The notes under the pieces: generated by a model | Seen by the model: the letters and a program-made list of their open reading frames with translations, nothing else | The model's database searches: none | Told to the model about the DNA's origin: nothing | Assembly: GCA_050480245.1 (NCBI GenBank) | Contig: JBCNEQ010000023.1 | DNA from: Anoxybacillus sp050480245 | Lineage (GTDB): Bacteria; Bacillota; Bacilli; Bacillales; Anoxybacillaceae | Length of the DNA stretch: 43,109 nt | Direction: 5' to 3' (one strand) | Shown: positions 7,687 through 15,730 of the stretch, one piece after another | Numbering within the stretch: the first letter of the stretch is position 1 | How the letters are laid out: each line of letters begins with the position of its first letter | Made by a program: the position numbers and the translations under genes

Positions 7687-8340
7687 ATGGATTTTCGTTT
7701 TGATATTGTAGTTGAATATGCGCCGTTCTTTCTTAAAGGGGTATTGTGGACGATCGGCCTATCATTAGTCGGTATCGTCTTTGGTACGGTGCTCGGGTTA
7801 GTGATTGGGCTTGGAAAAATGGTTCAAAACCGCTTCATTCGTCTTCCGTTTGATTGGTACGTTCATTTTTTCCGTGGCACGCCATTATTTGTACAAATTT
7901 TACTTATTCATTTCGGTGTGATGCCTATTTTTACCTCTCAACCGAATCCTCTCGTATCAGGAGCGATTTCCTTATCTTTAAATGCCGCTGCGTATATCGC
8001 AGAAATTTTTCGGGCCGGCATTCAATCGATCGATCGTGGTCAAATGGAAGCAGCTCGCTCGCTCGGTATGACACATGTACAAGCGATGCGTTACATCATT
8101 TTGCCGCAAGCGATCAAACGAATGATCCCGCCGCTTGGCAATGAATTTATCGTGTTAATTAAAGATTCGTCGCTTGCAGCAATTATTGCGGCACCTGAAC
8201 TGATGTATTGGGGGCGCGCGATGCAAGGTCAATATTATCGCGTCTGGGAGCCGTATTTAACCGTTGCGCTCATTTATTTAGTGCTTACCCTTTCATTAAG
8301 CAAGTTGCTACATCGGTTAGAAAGAAGGTATGATGCATGA
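7687..8340 (+). CDS. artQ: Amino acid ABC transporter permease
   Basis: A 217-residue inner-membrane permease of the His/Glu/Gln/Arg/opine (HisMQ) family with about five transmembrane segments. The EAA loop that contacts the ATPase is EAARSLGMTHVQAMRYIILPQ, around residues 117-138. The ATG at 7687 has a GAAAGGTGAG ribosome binding site; a GTG at 7678 lies within that site and is unlikely to be used. The stop overlaps the ATPase start (ATGA), so artQ and artR are translationally coupled. Confidence 0.9.
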   Translation: MDFRFDIVVEYAPFFLKGVLWTIGLSLVGIVFGTVLGLVIGLGKMVQNRFIRLPFDWYVHFFRGTPLFVQILLIHFGVMPIFTSQPNPLVSGAISLSLNAAAYIAEIFRAGIQSIDRGQMEAARSLGMTHVQAMRYIILPQAIKRMIPPLGNEFIVLIKDSSLAAIIAAPELMYWGRAMQGQYYRVWEPYLTVALIYLVLTLSLSKLLHRLERRYDA

Positions 8341-9059
8341 TTCGGGTTACCAATTTAAAAAAATCGTACGGATCACTACAAGTGCTAAAAGGAATTGACG
8401 TACACATTCACGAAAAAGAAGTGGTCGTTGTCATCGGCCCTTCCGGTTCAGGTAAATCAACATTTTTACGCTGTTTAAACATGCTTGAAGATTTTGATGA
8501 AGGCGATATCATCGTTGACGGATTTCATTTAAAAGATCCGAAAACAGATTTAAATAAAGTGCGCGAAGAAGTGGGCATGGTGTTTCAACGATTTAATTTA
8601 TTTCCGCATATGACGGTACTTGATAATATTACGCTTGCTCCGATGAAAGTGCGCAAATGGTCGAAAGAAAAAGCGACAGAAAAAGCGATGCAATTGCTTG
8701 CGAAAGTAGGTTTGCAAGATAAGGCGAACGTATATCCGGATTCATTATCAGGCGGACAGGCACAGCGGGTAGCGATTGCTCGTGCGCTTGCGATGGAGCC
8801 AAAAGTGATGTTATTTGATGAACCAACGTCTGCGCTCGATCCAGAAATGGTCGGTGAAGTGCTTGCGGTGATGAAGCAACTAGCCAAAGAGGGAATGACG
8901 ATGGTCGTTGTGACGCATGAGATGGGATTTGCTCGTGAAGTCGGGGATCGTGTGCTCTTTATGGACGGTGGAATCATCGTAGAAGAAGGAACGCCGCAAC
9001 AAATTTTTGATGCACCGCAACATGAGCGGACGAAGTCATTTTTATCGAAAGTATTATAA
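8337..9059 (+). CDS. artR: Amino acid ABC transporter ATP-binding protein
   Basis: A 240-residue cytosolic ATPase of the polar amino acid ABC family. Walker A is GPSGSGKST (34-42), the Q-loop lies in MVFQRFNLFPHMTVLDN, the signature is LSGGQAQRVAIARAL, and Walker B is VMLFDEPTSALDP with the H-loop VVTHEMGFA. All motifs are intact. It is the last gene of the importer operon and ends at a strong bidirectional terminator. Confidence 0.92.
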   Translation: MIRVTNLKKSYGSLQVLKGIDVHIHEKEVVVVIGPSGSGKSTFLRCLNMLEDFDEGDIIVDGFHLKDPKTDLNKVREEVGMVFQRFNLFPHMTVLDNITLAPMKVRKWSKEKATEKAMQLLAKVGLQDKANVYPDSLSGGQAQRVAIARALAMEPKVMLFDEPTSALDPEMVGEVLAVMKQLAKEGMTMVVVTHEMGFAREVGDRVLFMDGGIIVEEGTPQQIFDAPQHERTKSFLSKVL

Positions 9060-9070
9060 TTGTCGTGCAA

Positions 9071-9101
9071 AAAAGGTGTCCTGTATGCGAGGACACCTTT
9101 T
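9071..9101. terminator. Bidirectional terminator between artR and ald
   Basis: AAAAGGTGTCC (9071-9081) and GGACACCTTTT (9091-9101) form an 11-bp stem with A and T flanks. It serves the two convergent genes. Confidence 0.85.
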
Positions 9102-9105
9102 GTCT

Positions 9106-10236
9106 TTATGCTAACAATTGTTTTTCTAATGCCACTTCAACCGGAACGTAATCGTAACCGAGGTCGCGTGCAACTGCTTCGTATGTGATTTCGCCATTTG
9201 CTACGTTTACACCAAGGCGCAAGGCAGGGTTGTCTGCGATGGCTTTGTGTACGCCTTTATTTGCGATTTGTAGTGCGTATGGCATCGTGACGTTTGTGAG
9301 CGCAAGTGTCGATGTGCGCGGAACCGCTCCTGGCATGTTCGCTACGGCATAATGAACGACGCCGTGTTTCACGTATGTCGGGTTGTCGTGTGTTGTGACG
9401 TGGTCGCTCGTTTCCACAATGCCACCTTGGTCGATTGCTACGTCAACGATGACAGAGCCTGGTTGCATCGCTTTTACCATTTCTTCTGTCACAAGTTTTG
9501 GTGCTTTTGCGCCTGGAATTAATACAGCACCGATGACGAGGTCCGATTCAGCGACTGCTTGAGCGATGTTCATTGGATTAGACATGAGCGTATTAATTTG
9601 GCTTCCGAAAATGTCATCAAGCTCACGTAAACGTTCTGCACTTAAATCAATAATTGTGACGTTTGCACCTAAGCCAATCGCGACTTTTGCGGCGTTTGTT
9701 CCAACGACACCGCCACCGATAATTGTTACTTTGCCACGGCTAACACCTGGAACGCCTGAAAGAAGAATACCTTTTCCACCTTTTGTTTTTTCAAGGAATT
9801 GAGCACCGATTTGTGCTGCCATGCGTCCTGCGACTTCGCTCATCGGTGTTAAAAGCGGTAATGTGCGACCAACTTGTACCGTTTCATAAGCGATGGCAAT
9901 GACGCCTTTTTCTTTTAGTGCACGCGCTAACTCTGGTTCAGCAGCGAGGTGTAAGTATGTGAACAAGACTAAGCCTGGACGGAAGTATCCGTATTCGCTT
10001 GGTAGCGGCTCTTTTACTTTCATGACCATATCGGCTTGTGCCCATACATCTGCGGCACGTTCTACGATTTGTGCCCCTGCATTCACATATGCTTCATTCG
10101 TAAAACCGCTTCCAATTCCTGCATCTTTTTCAATTAATACAGTATGTCCATTGCTGACAAATGACATAACGCCAGCAGGTGTAATGGCAACACGATTTTC
10201 GTTATTTTTAATTTCCTTTGGAACACCAATAATCAC
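9106..10236 (-). CDS. ald: Alanine dehydrogenase
   Basis: A 376-residue NAD-dependent enzyme that converts L-alanine to pyruvate and ammonia, and is used for growth on alanine and in sporulation. The substrate residues K73/K75 (VMKVKEPL) and H96 (YLHLA) are visible, as is the Rossmann motif IIGGGVVGTNAAK. The frame starts with GTG at 10236 behind a GGGGAA ribosome binding site. The activator gene adeR lies immediately upstream in the same direction, with its own terminator between, so ald probably has its own promoter in the 120-bp gap. Confidence 0.95.
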   Translation of the reverse strand: MIIGVPKEIKNNENRVAITPAGVMSFVSNGHTVLIEKDAGIGSGFTNEAYVNAGAQIVERAADVWAQADMVMKVKEPLPSEYGYFRPGLVLFTYLHLAAEPELARALKEKGVIAIAYETVQVGRTLPLLTPMSEVAGRMAAQIGAQFLEKTKGGKGILLSGVPGVSRGKVTIIGGGVVGTNAAKVAIGLGANVTIIDLSAERLRELDDIFGSQINTLMSNPMNIAQAVAESDLVIGAVLIPGAKAPKLVTEEMVKAMQPGSVIVDVAIDQGGIVETSDHVTTHDNPTYVKHGVVHYAVANMPGAVPRTSTLALTNVTMPYALQIANKGVHKAIADNPALRLGVNVANGEITYEAVARDLGYDYVPVEVALEKQLLA

Positions 10237-10332
10237 AAGCTGTTTCCCCTTTCATGTTGTCTTTTTGTATTATCTACAGTATAAATGGTTTTTATTATTT
10301 GTTGTTTGTTTAGAAAAGAGAAAGAAAAAACG

Positions 10333-10358
10333 AGCTTTTGTGGATTTCCACAAAAGCT
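10333..10358 (-). terminator. Terminator behind adeR
   Basis: AGCTTTTGTGGA and TCCACAAAAGCT form a 12-bp stem with a 2-base centre. On the minus strand it is followed by CGTTTTTTCTTT. It overlaps the adeR stop codon. Confidence 0.8.
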
Positions 10359-11580
10359 ATGTTGTTCGATATTTGTCTAATTTCATATCGATATATAGCT
10401 TTATTTTTTCGCTCATATTGCTTAAATCAATGTTTCCAATTTCACTTATTCGTTTGAGACGATAAGCAAGTGTATTGGGATGAATGTTCAGCGCTTTTGC
10501 CGTTTCATTGACGTTGCTGTCATAGTCGAGATATGTTTCGATCGTCTCGACTAAATTTGTATGATGTTGGGCATCGTATTGTTTTAACTTTTCAAGCGAA
10601 GCATTGTGAAAATCCCCATGTCGTTTTCTCTCAAAAAGTAAATCAAAAAATTGATACATGCCAAGGTGTTGATAACTTTGAATATTTGCAAGCTGATGAG
10701 GGAATGCTCGCTTCATTTTTAATACCGTTTGTGCTTCTTCGTAACTTTTTGCGATTTTTGTATAACATTCATATACATTGCCAAACGCGCCCATCATAAT
10801 GTCAACGCGAAATCGCTCTTTCATTTGCGTCATAAACGAGCGAAAAAACCGTTCGATATGCGCTTCGCCGTAGACGTTTGAACTTGGCGCAACGAGCACA
10901 ATTAACCGCTGATGATCGATCGTATAAAGCGGAACAGCGAGTTGTTGTGTCGTTTTTAATAAATAATCAATTTGCCGCTCGACTTGCGTTTGAATGTGCT
11001 GTTGAAATTGAAAAATGCCAACAGAAAAAAACGGATACACATGTACATTTAATTGATGGCATTGTTCAACGATGTCGTGAGGAGATGAAAAATGTCCCGT
11101 CAATAGCTTCCAAAAAAATTCTTGAATGCGCTCTTCTTTTTTATGTTTACGAATTTGCAGTTGTAGCAATAAGTTTTTGGCAGATTTCGCCGCTTGCTTA
11201 AGCAACTCAAACTGTTGCTCTGTCCAAGGCTCGTTCATCTCAATCGCCCAAATAAACCCGAGAACCTCTTTATTTTTCCAAATCGAAATGGCGATACGAT
11301 TGCCGAGCCCGACTTCTGAAATTTCCGCGACACGAACAGGCTCCTCGCTTTGTAAAAGTTTTGGGATCACCCCTTCGCGCCATAAGCTATTAATGACGCG
11401 TTCCGGCACGCGACGATGGATAATGGTTGCTGTACGGGCAGGATCGGTGTAATGCTCATGTCCGCTATAAGCAATTAAGCGATGGTTTGCATCTTCAATC
11501 GTAATTGGACATTGTAGTAGTTCACTTACACGATCTGCAAACCCCTCTAAGCTGTCAAAATGAGTGGCAAAAGGGTTCAT
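10357..11580 (-). CDS. adeR: PucR/CdaR-type activator of alanine dehydrogenase, AdeR-like
   Basis: A protein of about 407 residues. The N-terminal region (to about residue 140) resembles a GAF-like sensor. A central GGDEF-like PucR domain follows, and the C-terminus carries the PucR helix-turn-helix (ETYLDYDSNVNETAKALNIHPNTLAYRLKRI). B. subtilis AdeR (YukF) has this build and activates ald in response to alanine. The position directly upstream of ald supports the same job. The start at 11580 (ATG) has GGAG about 8 bases upstream; a GTG three codons earlier overlaps that site. Confidence 0.82.
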   Translation of the reverse strand: MNPFATHFDSLEGFADRVSELLQCPITIEDANHRLIAYSGHEHYTDPARTATIIHRRVPERVINSLWREGVIPKLLQSEEPVRVAEISEVGLGNRIAISIWKNKEVLGFIWAIEMNEPWTEQQFELLKQAAKSAKNLLLQLQIRKHKKEERIQEFFWKLLTGHFSSPHDIVEQCHQLNVHVYPFFSVGIFQFQQHIQTQVERQIDYLLKTTQQLAVPLYTIDHQRLIVLVAPSSNVYGEAHIERFFRSFMTQMKERFRVDIMMGAFGNVYECYTKIAKSYEEAQTVLKMKRAFPHQLANIQSYQHLGMYQFFDLLFERKRHGDFHNASLEKLKQYDAQHHTNLVETIETYLDYDSNVNETAKALNIHPNTLAYRLKRISEIGNIDLSNMSEKIKLYIDMKLDKYRTT

Positions 11581-11626
11581 TACATCCACTCCGTTTCTTA
11601 TGTTGTTTTACGATCATTGTAGCATA

Positions 11627-11655
11627 TTGACAAATGAAAGAGCTTACCTTAATCT
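11627..11655 (+). promoter_or_regulatory. SigA promoter of the IIA-sacT unit, with a weak cre-like spacer
   Basis: TTGACA (11627-11632) and TAATCT (11650-11655) are 17 bases apart. The spacer holds TGAAAGAGCTTACC, which misses the CcpA (cre) consensus at two positions, so catabolite repression here is only possible. Transcription from here would run straight into the first RAT/terminator switch. Confidence 0.65.
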
Positions 11656-11679
11656 ACAAGTGAGAAAGTCGTATATTGT

Positions 11680-11760
11680 GGGATTGTGACTGCGTTGCAG
11701 GCAAGACCTAAAACGGACGAAGGAAGGTTTCTTTCTTGCGTTTTAGGTCTTTTATTTTTT
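11680..11760 (+). promoter_or_regulatory. RAT antiterminator and overlapping terminator 1, BglG/SacT type
   Basis: GGATTGTGACTGC (11681-11693), a 3-base loop, then GCAGGCAAGACC (to 11708) matches the ribonucleic antiterminator (RAT) bound by SacT/LicT proteins. Its 3' end overlaps the left arm of a terminator: AAGACCTAAAACG (11703-11715) pairs with CGTTTTAGGTCTT (11739-11751), followed by T residues. RAT folding and terminator folding therefore exclude each other. The switch precedes the IIA-sacT genes. Confidence 0.92.
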
Positions 11761-11794
11761 ATCCAAATAATTCTTAAGGAAGGAGATATTTCAA

Positions 11795-12277
11795 ATGTTT
11801 CGCTTGTTTCGTAAGCGTGAAGAGGTCATTGTTTCTCCATTAACAGGAAATGTACGATCGCTTGAAAATGTTCCAGATCCTGTGTTTGCACAAAAAATGA
11901 TGGGCGATGGTTTGGCGATTGAGCCGACAGATGGCATTGTTGTTTCACCGATCCATGGAGAAGTAGTGCAAGTGTTCCCAACAAAACATGCTGTGGGTTT
12001 ACGTTCGGATCAAGGATTAGAAATTCTTATTCACGTTGGCATTGATACAGTTCATATGCAGGGAGAAGGATTTGAAGCGTACGTGAAGGTAGGGGATCGT
12101 GTGAAGGCTGGGGATTTACTTTTGTCGTTTGACTTGACGCTTGTGCAACAAAAGGCGAAAAGTTCCCTTACCCCAGTAGTGATTACAAACGGGGGGGTGG
12201 TAAACGAGTGTCATCGAGAGCATATAGAACAAGCAGAAAGAGGAAGTACTGTTTTAATGAGAGTGAAATTGAAATAA
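11795..12277 (+). CDS. PTS glucose-type EIIA component
   Basis: A 160-residue stand-alone EIIA of the glucose/sucrose family, a soluble protein that passes phosphate from HPr to EIIB. The phosphorylated histidine lies in LIHVGIDTV, and the partner histidine in TKHAVGL. The protein is whole (family length about 160). The downstream sucrose permease lacks an IIA domain, so this protein is the natural donor for it, whereas B. subtilis SacP borrows IIA from other systems. It shares a transcript with sacT and sits behind a RAT, so it should be sucrose-inducible. A strong GGAGAT ribosome binding site precedes it. Confidence 0.9.
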   Translation: MFRLFRKREEVIVSPLTGNVRSLENVPDPVFAQKMMGDGLAIEPTDGIVVSPIHGEVVQVFPTKHAVGLRSDQGLEILIHVGIDTVHMQGEGFEAYVKVGDRVKAGDLLLSFDLTLVQQKAKSSLTPVVITNGGVVNECHREHIEQAERGSTVLMRVKLK

Positions 12278-12305
12278 TATATATTGAAATTGGAATAATA
12301 TATAT
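12264..12305 (+). repeat. Tandem 21-bp duplication over the IIA stop codon
   Basis: Two head-to-tail 21-base units (12264-12284 and 12285-12305) differ at one base. The first holds the last codons and the TAA stop of the EIIA gene; the second is a non-coding copy that includes a second TAA. It looks like a recent slippage duplication. Confidence 0.85.
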
Positions 12306-12337
12306 GTGATAAAACGAAGAGTGTTAAGGGGACGAAG

Positions 12338-13168
12338 ATGACGTTGCGAATCCATAAAATTTTAAATAATAACGCTGTCGTTGTATTGGATGAAGGGCAA
12401 GAGAAAATTGTAATGGGTCCAGGTATTGCTTTTCAGAAAAAGAAAAATGACATCATCCCTCGTGCGAAAATCGAAAAAATTTTTGTGATGGAAGAAGAAA
12501 ATGAAAAATTCCAAGAGTTGTTACGTACCCTTCCAGAAGAGCATATTGACATCGCTGAAGAAATTATTAGCTATGCCGAAAGAGAATTGCAAGCCCCGTT
12601 GAATAACCATATTCATATTGCGTTGACTGATCATTTATCTTTTGCGATTGAACGAATCCAGCAAGGGTACCAAATTCAAAATAAGCTGTTAAATGAAATT
12701 AAAGTGTTATATAAGAAAGAATATCAAATTGGTCTTTGGGCAAAGCGACTTATTCGGGAACGTCTCGGTATCGATATCCCTGATGACGAAGTCGCTCATA
12801 TTGCTCTTCATATTCATACAGCGAAAATGGACGCAGCTAGCATGAATAAAACGTTACAACAAACAACTTTAATTCGTGAAATGATCGATTTAATGAAACA
12901 GAAATTACATGTTCATATCGATGAAGAAGGAATATCTTACCAACGTCTTGTAACACATTTGCGCTTTGCGCTTAATCGAATTGAAAACGGTGAGTTGTTT
13001 CATTCGATGGATGATGATATGTTAGCGCTCATTCAAACGAAGTACGAAAAAGAGTTTGCATGTGCTGTTGCGATGGCTGAATATGCGAAAAAGGAATACG
13101 GAATTGAATTCCCTGTCACCGAATTAGCTTATATTACGCTACATATTCAACGCTTAACCACAAAATAA
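12338..13168 (+). CDS. sacT: Transcription antiterminator of the SacT/LicT family
   Basis: A 276-residue BglG-family antiterminator. The N-terminal RNA-binding CAT domain (1-55) is followed by two PTS regulation domains. The regulatory histidines are all present: H99 and H158 in PRD1, H207 and H269 in PRD2, in nearly the positions known for LicT. Phosphorylation of these by EII and HPr turns RNA binding off or on, so the protein reads both sucrose supply and energy state. It should bind the two RATs at 11680 and 13241. Because its own gene lies behind the first RAT, it should activate its own synthesis. Sucrose specificity is inferred from the downstream genes. Confidence 0.9.
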   Translation: MTLRIHKILNNNAVVVLDEGQEKIVMGPGIAFQKKKNDIIPRAKIEKIFVMEEENEKFQELLRTLPEEHIDIAEEIISYAERELQAPLNNHIHIALTDHLSFAIERIQQGYQIQNKLLNEIKVLYKKEYQIGLWAKRLIRERLGIDIPDDEVAHIALHIHTAKMDAASMNKTLQQTTLIREMIDLMKQKLHVHIDEEGISYQRLVTHLRFALNRIENGELFHSMDDDMLALIQTKYEKEFACAVAMAEYAKKEYGIEFPVTELAYITLHIQRLTTK

Positions 13169-13183
13169 TCATTTTATAGAATA

Positions 13184-13225
13184 TTGACGAATTTTGAATA
13201 ATAAGCTAAAATGAAAGCGCATAAA
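13184..13225 (+). promoter_or_regulatory. Second SigA promoter with a cre box at the start site
   Basis: TTGACG (13184-13189) and TAAAAT (13207-13212) are 17 bases apart. ATGAAAGCGCATAAA (13211-13225) matches the CcpA cre consensus at all but one fixed position and covers the -10 edge and start site, a repressing position. This gives sacP-scrK-sacA its own promoter. Confidence 0.75.
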
Positions 13226-13240
13226 AAATGAAATATCGTA

Positions 13241-13329
13241 GGATTGTGACTGCATAAGCAGGCAAGACCTAAAATGTACGACGATGTTTAAAAAGCATTC
13301 GTATGTACATTTTAGGTCTTTTTGTTTTT
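13241..13329 (+). promoter_or_regulatory. RAT antiterminator and overlapping terminator 2
   Basis: GGATTGTGACTGC, a 4-base loop, then GCAGGCAAGACC (13241-13269) is a second RAT that is nearly identical to the first. The left terminator arm AAGACCTAAAATGTAC (13264-13279) overlaps the RAT and pairs with GTACATTTTAGGTCTT (13305-13320), followed by a T-rich tract. It controls the sacP operon. Confidence 0.93.
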
Positions 13330-13357
13330 TATCATTTTTATACGAGGAGGAACTTAT

Positions 13358-14728
13358 ATGAATTATGAACTCATCACAAAGCAACTTTTGTCCTTGCTTG
13401 GTGGAAAAGAAAATGTCATTAGTGCGGTTCATTGTGCAACTCGTCTTCGTCTTGTGCTAAAAGACGAAAAGAAAGTGGACCAACAAGCAATTGAACAACT
13501 TGATGGGGTAAAAGGTGCCTTTTCTAGTTCCGGTCAGTATCAAATTATTTTTGGTACAGGTGTTGTCAACAAAGTATACGAACAGTTTGTCAAAGAAGCA
13601 GGTTTACAAAACGTAAGTGCTGATGTGCACCAAGAAGCAGTCAAGCAAAAAATGAATCCGCTTGTTCGACTTGCAAAAACATTATCAAATATTTTCGTTC
13701 CAATTATTCCAGCAATTGTAGCTAGCGGTTTATTGATGGGATTACTTGGTATGATGAAGGCTTTCAAATGGGTGGCCCCAGATAGTGCTTGGATCGTATT
13801 GCTTGACATGTTTTCAAGTGCAGCTTTCATCATTTTGCCAATTTTAATTGGTTATAGTGCAGCCAAAGAATTTGGGGGAAATCCATTTTTAGGAGCAGTT
13901 ATTGGTGGAATCATGACACACCCTTCGTTGTTAAATCCATGGGGATTAGCAAGTGCTGAACCTGAGTACTTGCATTTTCTCGGTTTTGATATCGCAATGA
14001 TTGGATATCAAGGAACGGTTATTCCAATTTTACTTGCAACATATGTCATGAGTAAAATCGAAAAAAGCTTGCGTAAAGTTGTTCCACACGCAGTCGACTT
14101 ACTTGTTACACCGTTTATTACGGTTATTTTAACAGGCTTCACTGCGATCTTAGTCATTGGTCCGCTTGGAAATATTGTCGGAGAAGGAATTACAACAACG
14201 TTAAACTTCGTATATGACACAGGTGGAGCGCTTGCGGGTCTTATTTTCGGTGGTTTGTATTCGATGATTGTCATTACAGGTGTTCATCATAGTTTCCATG
14301 CGATCGAAGCCGGATTGCTTGCGGATATTGGTAAAAACTATTTATTGCCTATTTGGTCAATGGCAAACGTTGCTCAAGGTGGAGCGGGTTTAGCAGTATT
14401 TTTAAAATCAAAACGGACGAAAACGAAGGAAATCGCTTTGCCAGCTGCATTTTCCGCCTTTTTAGGTATTACCGAGCCCGTTATTTTTGGGGTGAACTTA
14501 AAATATCGAAAACCGTTTATCGCTGCTGCCATTGGTGGGGCGGCTGGTGGAGCGTATGTTGTATTTACAAACGTTGTCGCAAATGCATATGGATTAACGG
14601 GCATCCCAATGATTGCGATCGTCGCACCAATGGGGATGGCGAACTTAATAAACTATTTAATCGGCTTTGCAATTGCAGTTGGTACAGCGTTTGTGGCAAC
14701 GTGGATATTAGGATTTAAAGAAGAATAA
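13358..14728 (+). CDS. sacP: PTS sucrose-specific EIIBC component
   Basis: A 456-residue membrane permease that imports sucrose as sucrose 6-phosphate. The EIIB domain (about 1-85) carries the phosphocysteine in AVHCATRLRLVL. The EIIC domain (about 105-455) has multiple transmembrane segments and the GVHHSFHAIEAGL and GITEPVIFGVNLKYRKP signatures. No EIIA domain is fused at the C-terminus; the separate EIIA upstream fills that gap. The ATG at 13358 has a GAGGAGG ribosome binding site, while the open frame extends back into the terminator hairpin. Confidence 0.92.
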   Translation: MNYELITKQLLSLLGGKENVISAVHCATRLRLVLKDEKKVDQQAIEQLDGVKGAFSSSGQYQIIFGTGVVNKVYEQFVKEAGLQNVSADVHQEAVKQKMNPLVRLAKTLSNIFVPIIPAIVASGLLMGLLGMMKAFKWVAPDSAWIVLLDMFSSAAFIILPILIGYSAAKEFGGNPFLGAVIGGIMTHPSLLNPWGLASAEPEYLHFLGFDIAMIGYQGTVIPILLATYVMSKIEKSLRKVVPHAVDLLVTPFITVILTGFTAILVIGPLGNIVGEGITTTLNFVYDTGGALAGLIFGGLYSMIVITGVHHSFHAIEAGLLADIGKNYLLPIWSMANVAQGGAGLAVFLKSKRTKTKEIALPAAFSAFLGITEPVIFGVNLKYRKPFIAAAIGGAAGGAYVVFTNVVANAYGLTGIPMIAIVAPMGMANLINYLIGFAIAVGTAFVATWILGFKEE

Positions 14729-14754
14729 GGCGAGTGAATGGCTCGCCTTTTTTT
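14729..14754 (+). terminator. Internal terminator between sacP and scrK
   Basis: GGCGAG and CTCGCC (14729-14734 and 14742-14747) form a short GC-rich stem followed by T7, only 17 bases before the scrK ATG. It should act as a partial terminator that lowers scrK-sacA expression relative to the permease. Confidence 0.7.
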
Positions 14755-14770
14755 GTAGGAGGGAATAACG

Positions 14771-15730
14771 ATGAAACGAGGAGTCATTAGTCTTGGTGAA
14801 GCGTTAATTGATTTTATTCCGCTCGATGCAACAAATCAGGCTTACCAAAAAAGTCCTGGTGGGGCGCCAGCGAATGTCGCGGTCGGTGTCGCGCGGCTCG
14901 GTGTGCCATCGACGTTTCTAGGGAAAGTGGGCCGAGATGTACTCGGTGTCTTTTTAAAAGAAACGCTTGATGAATATGGTGTAAATACGACTTGGCTCCA
15001 ATTTAGTGATGATGTTCGTACAGGTGTCGTTTTTGTGACGTTAGCGGGAAATGGGGAACGAAGCTTTGATTTTTACATTAACCCGAGCGCAGATCGCTTT
15101 TTACGCGAAGAAGAAATTGATGAATCGCTATTTCGGACACATCGCATTCTTCATTTTGGTTCGATCTCACTCATTAGTGAGCCAGCACGAAGCGCGACAA
15201 AGCGGGCTGTTATGTTAGCTAAAGAAAACGGCATGATTGTCTCGTATGATCCGAATTTGCGTCTCGGTTTATGGGAAAGTGAACAACAAGCTCGTCAAAT
15301 GATTATATCAATGTTACCAGAAGCGGATGTACTTAAAATTTCTGAAGAGGAATTGACGTTTATTACAGGGGAGAAAGATATACAAAAAGGTGTAGATGCT
15401 CTTGCTTCCTACAACATTCCGCTCATCGTCGTCACGCTAGGGGAAAACGGTAGTTATGCGTTTACGAAAGAAGGATCCGTATTTACGCCAGCGCTTAAAG
15501 TAGAGGCGGTTGATACGACAGGAGCGGGTGATGCGTTTGTTTCCGGTATGCTTTATTGCTTGCATGAACGAGAAGGGGCGATCGACGACTTGTCGCTTGC
15601 GGAAGTTGAAAAAATGACCAAATTCGCAAGTGTTTCGGGAGCGTTAGCTGCATCAACAAAAGGAGCAATGACAGCTTTACCGACGCGTGATGAAGTCGAA
15701 CGGATTTTACGAGAAGGTTGGTCGAGATGA
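14771..15730 (+). CDS. scrK: Fructokinase, PfkB family
   Basis: A 319-residue cytosolic ribokinase-family sugar kinase. The substrate motif GGAPANVAVGVARLG is near the N-terminus and the anion-hole/ATP motif DTTGAGDAFVSG is at residues 248-259, with catalytic D254. In a sucrose operon it phosphorylates the fructose released by sucrose-6-phosphate hydrolase. B. subtilis sacPA lacks a linked kinase, so this operon is more self-contained. Its stop overlaps the sacA ATG. Confidence 0.9.
   Translation: MKRGVISLGEALIDFIPLDATNQAYQKSPGGAPANVAVGVARLGVPSTFLGKVGRDVLGVFLKETLDEYGVNTTWLQFSDDVRTGVVFVTLAGNGERSFDFYINPSADRFLREEEIDESLFRTHRILHFGSISLISEPARSATKRAVMLAKENGMIVSYDPNLRLGLWESEQQARQMIISMLPEADVLKISEEELTFITGEKDIQKGVDALASYNIPLIVVTLGENGSYAFTKEGSVFTPALKVEAVDTTGAGDAFVSGMLYCLHEREGAIDDLSLAEVEKMTKFASVSGALAASTKGAMTALPTRDEVERILREGWSR

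Noticed and set aside
8585..9070. Long minus-strand open frame inside artR (161 codons)
   Set aside because: It lies opposite a complete ABC ATPase with all motifs, has low-complexity Ser/Thr/Cys-rich content and no ribosome binding site. It is a shadow frame.
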